From assembly GCF_046156265.1 (NCBI RefSeq), contig NZ_JAWDIR010000046.1, forward strand, positions 191,815 through 255,814: a stretch of 64,000 nucleotides of DNA. The letters run 5' to 3'. This document shows positions 19,331 to 28,077 of this stretch, in pieces; the first letter of the stretch is position 1, and every line of letters starts with the position of its first letter. This DNA is from CAMDHY01 sp046156265. GTDB taxonomy: Bacteria; Pseudomonadota; Alphaproteobacteria; Rhizobiales; Segnochrobactraceae. Both the position numbers and the translations under genes were made by a program. The notes under the pieces are model-generated. The model made no database searches, had not been told where the DNA came from, and saw only the letters and a program-made list of their open reading frames with translations.

Positions 19331-19415
19331 CGGCCGGGGCGGGCGTCGCCCCGCTCGCGCCTACGCAGTTTAGCCACCTTCCATCCCCGCGCGGCGGTGC
19401 TATGGTGCCGCCAGT

Positions 19416-19492
19416 GCGGGTCGCAGTGTGGCGACCCCGCGTCCAGGGTGGTGCAGCCCTCGCCCCGACACTTCGGGGACGAGGGCTTTTTT
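19416..19492 (+). promoter_or_regulatory. ANTAR-type antitermination leader upstream of amiC (leader A)
   Basis: P1 (19416-19440) is a 9-bp stem with one bulged C and the hexaloop AGTGTG, which has the A1 and G4 known for ANTAR-bound loops. After a 4-base linker, P2 (19445-19460) is a 5-bp stem with hexaloop GGTGCA. P2's 3' strand is the 5' strand of a 12-bp intrinsic terminator (19456-19486) followed by six T (19487-19492). P2 and terminator are mutually exclusive, so AmiR binding to P1/P2 would permit readthrough into amiC, 45 bp on. A TATGGT at 19401-19406 could be the -10 element. Confidence 0.75.
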
Positions 19493-19536
19493 GTGCCGTC
19501 GCGACGCGATCTCGGCGGCGCTTGGGGAGAGCCTGG

Positions 19537-20703
19537 ATGACGGATGCGGCGGAGGCGGGAGCCGCCTGGAAGGTCGGGGTGCTGTTCTCGCAGACGGGGG
19601 TGACGTCGGCGATCGAGAGCTCGCAGCTCAACGCGACGCTGCTCGCGATCGACGAGATCAACGCTGGCGGCGGTGTGCTCGGCCGGCCGGTGGAGCCGGT
19701 CGTCTACGACCCGGCCTCCAACCCGAAGCAGTTCCGCGTGCTCGCCGAGCGGCTGCTGCAGGTCGACCGCGTGCGGCTGATCTTCGGCTGCTACATGTCT
19801 TCAACGCGCAAGGCGGTGCTTCCAGTGGTGGAAGCCGGCCGCGGGCTGCTGTTCTATCCGACGCTCTACGAGGGCTTCGAATACTCGCCGCACTGCATCT
19901 ATACCGGGGCCGCGCCGAACCAGAATTCGCTGCAGCTGGCGAAGTTCCTGTTCGAGCACTACGGCAACCGCTTCCTGCTGGTCGGCTCGAACTACGTCTA
20001 TCCCTACGAGTCGAACCGCATCATGACCGACTTCGTCACGCAGTCGCGCGGCACCGTCGTCGACGAGATCTACGTGCCGCTGAATGCCGGCGAGGACGAC
20101 TTCGCCAAGGCGCTGAAGCAGGCGGACAAGGCGCGGCCGGACGTGATCTTCTCGACTGTCGTCGGCCAGTCGACAGCGGTGTTCTACGAGGCCTACCGCA
20201 AGGCCGGCTTCGACCCGGCGACGATGCCGATCGCCAGCCTCACCACCTCGGAAGCGGAGGTCGCCTCGATGAGCGCCGAGGTGGCGGAGGGCCACATCAC
20301 GGCGGCCCCCTTCTTCGAGGTGATCGCGACGCCGGCGGCGAAACGTTTCGTCGCCGCCTTCAAGCGCCGCGCCGGCAGCGATGCACCGGTCACGGCGGGG
20401 GCCGAGAGCGCCTATTTCCAGGTGCATCTCGCCGCCGCCGCGCTGGCGCGGGCCGGCACCGACGAGCCCGAGCAGATCCGCCAGGAGCTCCGCGACGCCG
20501 AGTTCGACGCGCCCCAGGGCCGGGTCCGCATCGACCGCGAGAACAACCACACCTACCTCTGGCCCCGCATTGCCCGTCTCGACGCGCGCGGCCGCTTCCA
20601 GATCGTCTGGAACCCCGGCGTGCGGGTAAAGCCCGATCCCTACTGCGTGTCGCAGAGCCTCGACGACTGGTCGGCCGACGGCTTGCAACAGATCCGTGCC
20701 TAG
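19537..20703 (+). CDS. amiC: AmiC-like cytosolic amide sensor / negative regulator
   Basis: 388 residues (Pseudomonas AmiC is 385), a type I periplasmic-binding-protein fold without signal peptide, so cytosolic. It opens WKVGVLFSQTGVTSAIE and contains IFGCYMSSTRKAVLPV, LFYPTLYEGFE and YTGAAPNQNS, all conserved in AmiC/FmdD. In the known system AmiC sequesters AmiR and releases it when an amide binds. The ATG at 19537 follows GGGGAGAG. It lies 27 bp before amiR. It is a clear paralogue of the exported receptor at 21661, which matches it nearly motif by motif. Confidence 0.93.
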   Translation: MTDAAEAGAAWKVGVLFSQTGVTSAIESSQLNATLLAIDEINAGGGVLGRPVEPVVYDPASNPKQFRVLAERLLQVDRVRLIFGCYMSSTRKAVLPVVEAGRGLLFYPTLYEGFEYSPHCIYTGAAPNQNSLQLAKFLFEHYGNRFLLVGSNYVYPYESNRIMTDFVTQSRGTVVDEIYVPLNAGEDDFAKALKQADKARPDVIFSTVVGQSTAVFYEAYRKAGFDPATMPIASLTTSEAEVASMSAEVAEGHITAAPFFEVIATPAAKRFVAAFKRRAGSDAPVTAGAESAYFQVHLAAAALARAGTDEPEQIRQELRDAEFDAPQGRVRIDRENNHTYLWPRIARLDARGRFQIVWNPGVRVKPDPYCVSQSLDDWSADGLQQIRA

Positions 20704-20730
20704 CGGCGCTCATCCGAGGGGGACGGGGCG

Positions 20731-21339
20731 ATGTCGATCCAGATCCTGAGGGATCTGCGCGGACTGAGGGTCCAGGTGATCCACCCGCCGGATGGCGAGG
20801 GGGTGAGCCTGGTCGAGCACCTGCGCCGCATCGGCTGCTCGGTCGAGGCGCAGTGGCCGGTGCCCGAGGCCTTCGCCAGCACGGCCGACGTGGTGCTGCT
20901 CGCGGTCGATTCCGACAGCCGCGACGCCATCCGCAAGCTCTTGAAGACCGTCGACGGCATCCCGCCGACGATCATCGCCATCGTCGGCTACGAGAACCCG
21001 TCCACGCTGCAACTCGTGCTGGAGGCCGGCGCGCTCGCCGTCATCGAGCGGCCGGTGCGGCCGTTCGGGCTGCTCACCCACCTGACGCTCGCCCGCAGCC
21101 TGTGGATGGAGCGCCAGGACGCCGAGCGGCGCGTCCGCAAGCTCGAGCGCAAGCTCGCCGGCATCCAGAAGATCCAGCGCGCGAAGTCGATCCTGATCGC
21201 CAACCAGGGGCTGTCGGAGGAGGACGCCTACGCCACCATCCGCCAGCAGGCGATGGCCAAGCGAATCCCGATGGAGGAGATGGCCTCGGCGATCATCAAT
21301 GCAAACGACCTCTTGACCTATCGCGGCAAGGGTGATTAG
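20731..21339 (+). CDS. amiR: AmiR-like ANTAR-domain transcription antiterminator
   Basis: 202 residues: a degenerate, receiver-like N-terminal domain (about 10-120; no intact phospho-Asp pocket), a coiled coil (MERQDAERRVRKLERKLAGIQ), and a C-terminal ANTAR domain (about 140-199) with AKSILIANQGLSEEDAYATIRQQAMAKR. ANTAR proteins bind paired hexaloop hairpins in nascent RNA and prevent terminator formation. Three such leaders are visible in this window. Phosphorylation-independent control by AmiC is expected. Co-transcribed with amiC. Confidence 0.93.
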   Translation: MSIQILRDLRGLRVQVIHPPDGEGVSLVEHLRRIGCSVEAQWPVPEAFASTADVVLLAVDSDSRDAIRKLLKTVDGIPPTIIAIVGYENPSTLQLVLEAGALAVIERPVRPFGLLTHLTLARSLWMERQDAERRVRKLERKLAGIQKIQRAKSILIANQGLSEEDAYATIRQQAMAKRIPMEEMASAIINANDLLTYRGKGD

Positions 21340-21390
21340 CATTTGACCGTGCTCGCGGGATGAGCATGTGAAGTTCTCCCGCCTGCACTG

Positions 21391-21467
21391 ACCGAGCCAC
21401 CAGCGTCGTTGGTTCGGTATGGCGAAGCAGCCCGGACAGCTCCGATCAGAGCTGTGCGGGCTTTTTT
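21391..21467 (+). promoter_or_regulatory. ANTAR-type antitermination leader before the amide/urea transporter (leader B)
   Basis: P1 (21391-21418) is an 11-position stem with one C-U mismatch and hexaloop AGCGTC (A1, G4). After two bases, P2 (21421-21432) is GGC-GAAGCA-GCC. P2 overlaps the 5' strand of a 13-bp intrinsic terminator (21429-21462, one G-G mismatch, loop CGATCA) ending in six T (21462-21467). It lies between amiR and the transporter receptor gene, 194 bp before its ATG, so the downstream transport/amidase genes can be induced separately from amiCR. Loop 2 (GNNGCA followed by GCCC) matches leader A. Confidence 0.78.
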
Positions 21468-21660
21468 GTTTTCGCATCCCGCGTCGACAGCGTTGTCGCC
21501 GCGAACACTCGAGCTTTTCGGCGCGGGGCGCGAGCCTCGGCGCCGCACTTCTGGGTTTGCCCGCGAAGTCAACGTGATCGCTCACCGCGGTCACGACCGG
21601 AAACCTGTGCGCTCCGGACGGTGATCGGCCTGCGCACCAACGACCAGGGAGCCTTCCACG

Positions 21661-22911
21661 ATGACGATCAGCCGTCGGACTCTCCTCAGGAACGGCGCGC
21701 TCGGCGCCTCCGGCCTCATTGCCGCCCCCTACTTCTTCTCGCGCACGGCACTCGCCGCCGAGGAAATCGAGGTGGGCGTGCTGTTCTCGCAGACCGGCGG
21801 TCTGTCGATCATCGAGAAGTCGCTCGCCGATGCCACCCTGATGGCGATCTCCGAGATCAACGCGAGCGGCGGCGTGCTCGGCAAGCAGGTCAAGGCGATC
21901 GTCGAGGACGGGGCCTCCGACCCGAAAACCTACAACGAGAAGGCGTCCAAGCTCGTCATCCGCGACCGTGTGCCGACCGTCTTCGGCTCCTATACCTCCG
22001 CCAGCCGCAAGGCGGTGCTGCCGGTCTTCGAGAAGCGCAACAGCATGTACTTCTACCCCACCTACTACGAGGGGTACGAGTGCTCGAAGAACGTCGTCTA
22101 CACCGGCGCCGTCCCGAACCAGCAGCTCTCCAACTTCATTCCCTGGATCATCAAGAACCTGGGCAAGAAGAAGTTCTTCATCGTCGGCTCCAACTACATC
22201 TACCCGCGCGAGATGGCCAAGGTCTGCAAGATCCTGATCGAGCAGAATGGCGCCGAGTGGGTCGCCGACGAGTACCTCGAACTCGGCCATTCCGAGTGGG
22301 GCGCCATGGTCAACAAGATCAAGTCGTCCGGCTGCGACGTCGTGCTGTCCAACGTCGTCGGAGACTCGGTGGTCGCCTTCTATCGCGAGTTCAAGAACCA
22401 GGGCCTGTCGCACGAGACGCTGCCGATCTGCGCCACCGTGACCTCGGAGATCGAGATCGCCGCGATGGGGCCGGAATACGCCGTCGGCAGCTACACCTCG
22501 TTCCCGTATTTCATGGCGATCGACACGCCGGTGAACCACGCCTTCATCGAGCGCTACCGCAAATACGTCAACGATCCGAAGGCGGTGACCCACCACGCGC
22601 TGGAGTCGTCCTACTTCCAGGTGTTCCTGTGGAAGCAGGCGGTGGAGAAGGCCGGCGAGGCGACGCCGGACGCCATCCGCGAGGGCGTGCGCGGCCAGGA
22701 ATACGACGCGCCGAACGGCCACGTGAAGGTCGATGCCGACAACCTGCACACCTACCTGACACCGCGCATCGCCGAGTGGCAAGCGGACGGCCAGGGCAAG
22801 ATCGTCGACGCCTATCCCGAGCCGGTGATCCCGCTGCCCTACGTCGCCTACGGCGAGACGGCGGACAACCTGTTCTGCACGGCAAAGGGCCTCGACACCG
22901 CCAAGCTCTGA
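21661..22911 (+). CDS. ABC transporter receptor for short-chain amides/urea (FmdD/UrtA-like), Tat-exported
   Basis: 416 residues. The N-terminus MTISRRTLLRNGALGASG with LAAEE near residue 35 is a twin-arginine signal peptide. The mature part (EVGVLFSQTGGLSIIEKS, VFGSYTSASRKAVLPV, YFYPTYYEGYE, YTGAVPNQQ) is the FmdD/UrtA/AmiC family, which binds short amides or urea. GGGAG-like sequence upstream. It heads the operon after leader B and is followed by a 10-bp GC hairpin. Whether the ligand is urea, formamide or another amide cannot be told from sequence. Confidence 0.9.
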   Translation: MTISRRTLLRNGALGASGLIAAPYFFSRTALAAEEIEVGVLFSQTGGLSIIEKSLADATLMAISEINASGGVLGKQVKAIVEDGASDPKTYNEKASKLVIRDRVPTVFGSYTSASRKAVLPVFEKRNSMYFYPTYYEGYECSKNVVYTGAVPNQQLSNFIPWIIKNLGKKKFFIVGSNYIYPREMAKVCKILIEQNGAEWVADEYLELGHSEWGAMVNKIKSSGCDVVLSNVVGDSVVAFYREFKNQGLSHETLPICATVTSEIEIAAMGPEYAVGSYTSFPYFMAIDTPVNHAFIERYRKYVNDPKAVTHHALESSYFQVFLWKQAVEKAGEATPDAIREGVRGQEYDAPNGHVKVDADNLHTYLTPRIAEWQADGQGKIVDAYPEPVIPLPYVAYGETADNLFCTAKGLDTAKL

Positions 22912-22932
22912 GGGCCGAGCCACGCTCGCCCC

Positions 22933-22963
22933 GGCCGGCGCGTGTCCCCCGCGCGCGCCGGCC
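22933..22963 (+). other. intercistronic RNA hairpin after receptor gene
   Basis: GGCCGGCGCG and CGCGCCGGCC form a perfect 10-bp stem with an 11-base loop between the receptor and permease genes. No T-tract. As after the receptor gene at 13179, it probably protects the upstream mRNA and lowers permease expression relative to receptor. Confidence 0.6.
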
Positions 22964-22997
22964 ACCCCTTCCTCCCGCGTCTCAATGCGGAGCCCGC

Positions 22998-23891
22998 ATG
23001 ATCGACGTCGTCTTCATCGGCCTCAGCCTCGGCTCGATCCTCCTGCTGGTCGCCCTTGGCCTCGCCATCACCTACGGGGCGATGGGCGTCATCAACATGG
23101 CGCACGGCGAGCTCGTGATGGTCGGCGCCTACACCACCGTGATGGCGGGCATCTGGCTGAACCTCGGCATCCTCGCCGCGATCCCGCTCGCCTTCGTGGT
23201 GACGGCGCTGCTCGGCTGGGTGATCGAGCGGGTGGTGGTGCGGCGGCTCTACGGGCGGCTGCTCGACACGCTGCTCGCCACCTGGGGCGTCGCGATCCTG
23301 ATCCAGCAGGCGGTGCGGCTCGAATTCGGCCTGTCCTTCCTCGGCATCCACATCGAGGGCCTCGGACCGGGGCTGCAGAACGTCTCGGTCCCGGCGTGGC
23401 TGATGGGGGCGGTGCCGTTCGGCGGCGTCGAGATCAACGTCTACCGCTCCTTCATCATCCTGGTGACGGCAGTCCTGGCGCTCGTCACCTGGTTCATCCT
23501 CTACCGCACCGACATCGGCGTGCAGGTGCGCGCCATCATGCGCAACCCGAAGATGGCGGCCGCCTGCGGCATCGACGTGGCCCGGGTGAACGCGCTCACC
23601 TTCGCCTACGGCTCGGGCCTTGCCGGCGTCGCCGGGGTGATGATGTCGGGCTTCAAGACGGTGTTCCCCGACATGGGCACCGCGATGGTGGTCGACGGCT
23701 TCCTCGTCGTCGTCATGGGCGGCGTCGGCAGCCTGCTCGGCACGGTGCTCTCGGCCGGCATCCTCGGCCAGATCAACGGCGTCTTCGCCTCCTTCTCCAA
23801 CGACATCCTCGCCCGCGCCCTCGTCTTCGGGGTCGTCATCCTCGTCATCGTGCTCAGGCCCAAGGGTCTGTTCTCCTACAAGGGGCGCTGA
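22998..23891 (+). CDS. amide/urea ABC transporter permease (UrtB/FmdE-like)
   Basis: 297 residues, about eight membrane helices, starting MIDVVFIGLSLGSILLLVALG. The stretch GLAITYGAMGVINMAHGELVMVGAY is the UrtB/LivH signature (the UrtB form has YGAMGVINMAHGE), and GGVGSLLGTVLSAGILGQI is the ATPase-contacting loop. ATG at 22998; the next gene begins 3 bp after the stop. Confidence 0.92.
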   Translation: MIDVVFIGLSLGSILLLVALGLAITYGAMGVINMAHGELVMVGAYTTVMAGIWLNLGILAAIPLAFVVTALLGWVIERVVVRRLYGRLLDTLLATWGVAILIQQAVRLEFGLSFLGIHIEGLGPGLQNVSVPAWLMGAVPFGGVEINVYRSFIILVTAVLALVTWFILYRTDIGVQVRAIMRNPKMAAACGIDVARVNALTFAYGSGLAGVAGVMMSGFKTVFPDMGTAMVVDGFLVVVMGGVGSLLGTVLSAGILGQINGVFASFSNDILARALVFGVVILVIVLRPKGLFSYKGR

Positions 23892-23894
23892 GCG

Positions 23895-25046
23895 ATGCTG
23901 ACGAAGCGCCACCTCGACTTCGCGGCCTATGCGATCTTCATCATCCTGATCATGGCGGCCCCGCTCGTCATGGACGAGTTCTGGCTGAACCGCGTCGCCA
24001 AGTATCTCGTCTTCGGCATGCTCGGCATCGCGGTCGCGCTGTCATGGGGCTATGCCGGCATCCTCAATCTCGGCCAGGGCCTGTTCTTCGGCCTCGGCGC
24101 CTACATGCTGGCGATGTCCCTGAAGCTCGCGAGCCCGACGAGCCTCGCCCAGGGCTCCGACACCCCGGTGCCGGACTTCATGCTGTGGAACGCCGAGCCC
24201 GGCGCCGTCACCGATCTCTGCTGCATCAACCGCGCCTCGTGGCTGTGGATCCCGTTCCAGAGTCAGTGGTTCGGCGTCGCCATGGGCCTCGTCGTGCCGG
24301 CGCTGGTGGCGGGCGCCATCGGCTGGGTGGTCTTCCGCAAGCGCATCGCCGGCGTGTTCGTGTCGATCATCACGCTCGCCTTTGTGCTGCTGGTGCGCCT
24401 GCTCATCATTGATCTGCAGCCGATCACCAACGGCTTCAACGGCCTCACCGACCTCGGCTGGTTCACCGTCGGCGGCTTCGAGTTCGACCCCTACATGGTC
24501 GAGACCTACTACGTCGTCGCCGGGTCGCTGGCGGTGGTGCTGATCCTGACGCGGCTTCTCGTCGAGACCCGCGCCGGACTGATCCTGCAGGCGATCCGCG
24601 ACGACCAGAACCGGGTGCGTTATCTCGGCTTCGACGTGCCGCACTACCAGGTGTTCTTCTTCTCGGTGTCGGCGCTCATCGCCGGCCTCGCCGGAATGCT
24701 CTACGTCGTCGTCGCCGAGTTCGCCTCGCCGACCTTCATGGACCTCACCTTCTCCATCACGATGGTGGTGTGGGCGGCGGTCGGCGGGCGCTCGTCGCTG
24801 CTCGGGGCGTGCATCGGCGCCATCCTCATCAACACCATCGAGGCGACGGCGAGCGAGACCGAGGCGCTCGTCGAGGCGTGGAAGGCGATCATCGGCCTCG
24901 TCTTCGTGCTCGTCGTGCTGTTCCTGCCGCGCGGCATCGCCGGGTTCGCCGACGACCTCAGCAACCTCCTGCTGGCGCGGCTCAACCGTCGCCGCTCCGG
25001 CGATCCGGCGCGTGGCGGCACCGCGCCCGCCCAGGCGGCCGAGTAG
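23895..25046 (+). CDS. amide/urea ABC transporter permease (UrtC/FmdF-like)
   Basis: 383 residues, about ten helices. SWGYAGILNLGQGLFFGLGAYMLAMSLK is the UrtC signature, and IRDDQNRVRYLGFDV and GGRSSLLGACIGAILI are conserved further on. A periplasmic insertion (about residues 80-120) carries the residues between the helices, a feature of UrtC compared with LivM. Basic, Pro/Ala-rich C-terminal tail. Confidence 0.92.
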   Translation: MLTKRHLDFAAYAIFIILIMAAPLVMDEFWLNRVAKYLVFGMLGIAVALSWGYAGILNLGQGLFFGLGAYMLAMSLKLASPTSLAQGSDTPVPDFMLWNAEPGAVTDLCCINRASWLWIPFQSQWFGVAMGLVVPALVAGAIGWVVFRKRIAGVFVSIITLAFVLLVRLLIIDLQPITNGFNGLTDLGWFTVGGFEFDPYMVETYYVVAGSLAVVLILTRLLVETRAGLILQAIRDDQNRVRYLGFDVPHYQVFFFSVSALIAGLAGMLYVVVAEFASPTFMDLTFSITMVVWAAVGGRSSLLGACIGAILINTIEATASETEALVEAWKAIIGLVFVLVVLFLPRGIAGFADDLSNLLLARLNRRRSGDPARGGTAPAQAAE

Positions 25047-25060
25047 GGGAGGGCGCGATC

Positions 25061-25810
25061 ATGGCGGCAGCCCTCACGATCGACGGCATCGGCGTCGACT
25101 TCTCCGGCTTCAAGGCCGTCGACGGGGTGTCGATGGTGGTGGAGGAGGGAGAACTGCGCGTGCTGCTCGGCGCCAACGGCGCCGGCAAGACGACGCTCAT
25201 GGACCTCGTCTCCGGTCGCACCAAGGCCACAAGCGGCCGCGTCTTCCTCTACGACGCCGAGATCACCAACCGCGAGGAGAACGACATCGCCCGCGCCGGT
25301 CTCGGCCGGAAGTTCCAGATCCCGAGCGTCTTCAAGGAACTCACCGTCCGCCGCAACCTCGAGGTGGCGAGCTGTTCGAGCCCGAGCGTCTTCCGCAACC
25401 TGCGCTTCGGCTTCACCGCGAAGGAGCGCGCCCGCGTCGACGAGGTGCTGGCGCTGACCGGGCTCGGTGACGCCGCCGACCGCCTCGCCGGCAACCTCAG
25501 CCACGGCGAGACGCAGTGGCTCGAGATCGGCATCCTGATGGTGCAGGACCCGAAGGTGCTACTGCTCGACGAGCCGACGGCCGGCATGACGCAGGCCGAG
25601 ACGCTGCGCACCGCCGCCATCATCAACGCGCTGAAGGGCCGGCACACGCTCCTCGTCGTCGAGCACGACATGGCGTTCGTGCGCGAGATCGCCGAGCGCA
25701 TCACCGTCATGCACCTCGGCCAGGTGCTCGCCGAGGGCGACATCGCGGCGATCGAATCCGACGAGCGGGTGCGCGCGGCCTATCTCGGCTCGAAGGGGAT
25801 CCTGTCATGA
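25061..25810 (+). CDS. amide/urea ABC transporter ATP-binding protein (UrtD-like)
   Basis: 249 residues from the ATG at 25061 (GGGGAGGG upstream, 14 bp after the permease stop). Walker A GANGAGKTTL, the UrtD-type signature LSHGETQWLEIG, and Walker B VLLLDEPTAGM. The FQIPSVFKELTVRRNLE segment is UrtD/LivG-like. Ends by a 4-bp overlap with the next ATPase. Confidence 0.93.
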   Translation: MAAALTIDGIGVDFSGFKAVDGVSMVVEEGELRVLLGANGAGKTTLMDLVSGRTKATSGRVFLYDAEITNREENDIARAGLGRKFQIPSVFKELTVRRNLEVASCSSPSVFRNLRFGFTAKERARVDEVLALTGLGDAADRLAGNLSHGETQWLEIGILMVQDPKVLLLDEPTAGMTQAETLRTAAIINALKGRHTLLVVEHDMAFVREIAERITVMHLGQVLAEGDIAAIESDERVRAAYLGSKGILS

Positions 25811-26520
25811 CGGATGCCCCCGCCCTGCTGACACTCGTCGACGTCAACGCCTTCTACGGCCGCAGCCACATCCTGCACGACGTCTGCATCAGCGTGCCGG
25901 CCGGCGAGATCACCGTCGTGCTCGGCCGCAACGGCACTGGCAAGACGACGCTCCTGAAGACGCTGATGGGGCTGACCGACCGCTCCACCGGCGAGATCCG
26001 CCTGAAGGACCGGCCGATCGGCCAGGAGCCGACCTTCCGCCGCGCCCGCGCCGGCATCGCCTACGTGCCGCAGGGGCGCGAGATCATCCCGGACTTTTCG
26101 GTCGCCGAGAACATCCTGATGGGCTCGTTCGCCGCAAACGGGGGCGGGCGCGAGGTGCCGAAGCTCGTCGGCGAGCTCTTTCCCTATCTCACCGCCAATC
26201 TCGGCCGACCGGGCGGCCTGCTCTCCGGCGGCCAGCAGCAGCAACTCGCCATCGCCCGGGCGCTGGCGGCGCGGCCCTCGGTCCTTCTCCTCGACGAGCC
26301 GACCGAAGGCATCCAGCCGAACATCGTCGAGGAGATCGAGGCGATCATCGTCCGGCTCAACCGCGAGCTCGGGATGACCGTGGTGCTGGTCGAGCAGAAT
26401 GTCGCCTTCGCCCGCCGCGCCGGCCACCGCTTCGCGATGATGGAGAAGGGCCGCGTCGTCGCCTTCGGCCCGATCGACACCCTCACCGACACCGTCGTTC
26501 ACCGCCACATGGCGGTCTGA
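25807..26520 (+). CDS. amide/urea ABC transporter ATP-binding protein (UrtE-like)
   Basis: 237 residues, starting in the ATGA overlap. Walker A GRNGTGKTTL, the UrtE/LivF signature LLSGGQQQQLAIARAL, Walker B VLLLDEPTEGIQP. The stop codon TGA (26518-26520) directly abuts a 31-bp terminal inverted repeat of a MITE-like element at 26521, so the native 3' end may have been altered; the C-terminus (TVVHRHMAV) still looks normal for the family. Confidence 0.93.
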   Translation: MTDAPALLTLVDVNAFYGRSHILHDVCISVPAGEITVVLGRNGTGKTTLLKTLMGLTDRSTGEIRLKDRPIGQEPTFRRARAGIAYVPQGREIIPDFSVAENILMGSFAANGGGREVPKLVGELFPYLTANLGRPGGLLSGGQQQQLAIARALAARPSVLLLDEPTEGIQPNIVEEIEAIIVRLNRELGMTVVLVEQNVAFARRAGHRFAMMEKGRVVAFGPIDTLTDTVVHRHMAV

Positions 26521-26781
26521 GAGCCTGTTTGGGAATTGGAGGCGGTCGTGATGGAGGTCCGGCGAGTCGGATGCAAGGAGGAGCGGCGACGGCGATGCCG
26601 CGCATCGCGGAGCCGTTCCGACGCCGCAGGCGGCCGCCGGAACTCCACCTCCGGCGCGAGGAATTCGACCGCCCGCGGCGTCGGTGCCCTTGCCGATGCC
26701 CCCGGCATCGGCTGCGGCCACCTCCTGACGGATCGGTCGAATTGCTCGCGTCACGACCGTCTCCAATTCCCAAACAGGCTC
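26521..26781. mobile_element. MITE-like element, 261 bp, 31-bp terminal inverted repeats
   Basis: The left end 26521-26551 and right end 26751-26781 are inverted copies matching at 30 of 31 bases; both begin GAGCCTGTTTGGGAATTGGA at the outer edge. The interior (about 200 bp) has no credible gene and is GC-rich like the host. Structure and size fit a non-autonomous MITE derived from an insertion sequence. The flanks read TGA on the left and TGC on the right, so no clear target duplication remains. It lies between the transporter stop codon and amiE, 43 bp before the amiE start, and so sits in the amiE upstream region. Confidence 0.72.
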
Positions 26782-26824
26782 TGCCAACCCGCGACAAGTC
26801 TCGCGTCCCAAGGAGAAAAAGCAA

Positions 26825-27862
26825 ATGTTGCACGGTGACATCTCTTCCAGCAAGGACACCGTCGGCGTCGCGGTCGTCAACTACAAGATGCCGCGCCTGC
26901 ACACCAAGGCGGAAGTGCTGGCCAATGCCGGCAAGATCGCCGAGATGATCAAGGGCATGAAGCTCGGCCTGCCGGGCATGGATCTCGTCATCTTCCCGGA
27001 ATATTCGACCCACGGGATCATGTACGACTCGAAGGAGATGTACGAGACGGCGTCGACGGTTCCGGGCGACGAGACGGAGATCTTCGCCGAGGCCTGCCGC
27101 ACCGCCAAGGTGTGGGGCGTGTTCTCGCTCACCGGCGAGCGCCACGAGGAGCACCCGAACAAGGCGCCGTACAACACTCTCATCCTGATGAACGACAAGG
27201 GCGAGATCGTCCAGAAGTACCGCAAGATCATGCCGTGGGTGCCGATCGAGGGCTGGTATCCGGGCAACTGCACCTACGTCTCCGACGGCCCGAAGGGCAT
27301 GAAGATCTCGCTGATCATCTGCGACGACGGCAACTATCCGGAGATCTGGCGCGACTGCGCCATGAAGGGCGCCGAGCTGATCATCCGCTGCCAGGGCTAC
27401 ATGTACCCGGCGAAGGACCAGCAGGTCGTGATGTCGAAGGCGATGGCGTGGGCGAACAACGTCTACGTCGCCGTCGCCAACGCCGCCGGCTTCGACGGCG
27501 TCTATTCCTACTTCGGCCACTCGGCGATCGTCGGCTTCGACGGCCGCACCCTCGGCGAGTGCGGCGAAGAAGAGATGGGCATCCAGTACGCGCAGTTGTC
27601 GGTGTCGCTGATCCGCGACGCCCGCAAGAACGGCCAGTCGCAGAACCACCTCTTCAAGCTCGTCCACCGCGGCTACACCGGCATGATCAATTCCGGCGAC
27701 GACGTCCGCGGCGACGCCGCCTGCCCCTATGACTTCTACAAGAAGTGGGTCACCGACCCGGAAGGCACGCGCGAGATGGTGGAATCCATCACGCGCGGCA
27801 CGGTCGGCACCGACGAGTGTCCGATCGAGGGCATCCCGACCAAGAAGACAGCGCACCGCTGA
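26825..27862 (+). CDS. amiE: aliphatic amidase (acylamide amidohydrolase)
   Basis: 345 residues against 346 for Pseudomonas AmiE. Nitrilase-superfamily enzyme hydrolysing short aliphatic amides to the acid and ammonia. The catalytic triad is exactly in place: E59 (FPEYSTHG), K134 (KYRKIMPW) and C166 (IICDDGNYPEIWRD). MYPAKDQQ and NAAGFDGVYSYFGHSAI are AmiE-specific. The start MLHGDISSSKDTVGVAVVNYK aligns with AmiE; AAGGAG precedes it. Formamidase (AmiF) is the close alternative, but length and N-terminus favour AmiE. It is the downstream enzyme of the AmiC/AmiR circuit. Confidence 0.96.
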   Translation: MLHGDISSSKDTVGVAVVNYKMPRLHTKAEVLANAGKIAEMIKGMKLGLPGMDLVIFPEYSTHGIMYDSKEMYETASTVPGDETEIFAEACRTAKVWGVFSLTGERHEEHPNKAPYNTLILMNDKGEIVQKYRKIMPWVPIEGWYPGNCTYVSDGPKGMKISLIICDDGNYPEIWRDCAMKGAELIIRCQGYMYPAKDQQVVMSKAMAWANNVYVAVANAAGFDGVYSYFGHSAIVGFDGRTLGECGEEEMGIQYAQLSVSLIRDARKNGQSQNHLFKLVHRGYTGMINSGDDVRGDAACPYDFYKKWVTDPEGTREMVESITRGTVGTDECPIEGIPTKKTAHR

Positions 27863-27869
27863 GGTGCGC

Positions 27870-27897
27870 GGCACCGGCGGCAGTCGCCGCCGGTGCC
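27870..27897 (+). other. intercistronic RNA hairpin after amiE
   Basis: GGCACCGGCGGC and GCCGCCGGTGCC form a perfect 12-bp stem with a 4-base loop, 8 bp after the amiE stop. No T-tract follows. It probably shields the amiE message or attenuates transcription into the permease gene 180 bp further on. Nothing else is recognisable in 27898-28077. Confidence 0.6.
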
Positions 27898-28077
27898 GCC
27901 ACCGCCGTGCCGCGTCGCGAGGAAGCGCCGACACGAACGACGCCCGGGTGGCGTGACGGATGCCCGGGCCCGCCCGCCGAGAGGCGAGCGTCTCCGACGA
28001 GAAGAGTATCCGGACGGCACGCGCCAAGGTGACCGCGCGCCGAGCCGGACTGGCGACAGAAAAATCTTCCTCTCAAC

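Noticed and set aside
19331..19415. Sigma-54 promoter (GG-N10-GC) in front of amiC, as expected for nitrogen genes
   Set aside because: No TGGCAC-N5-TTGC-like sequence was found by eye; only a weak sigma-70-like TATGGT.
26517..26785. Target-site duplication around the MITE-like element
   Set aside because: The flanks TGA and TGC do not match over three or more bases; no duplication can be claimed.
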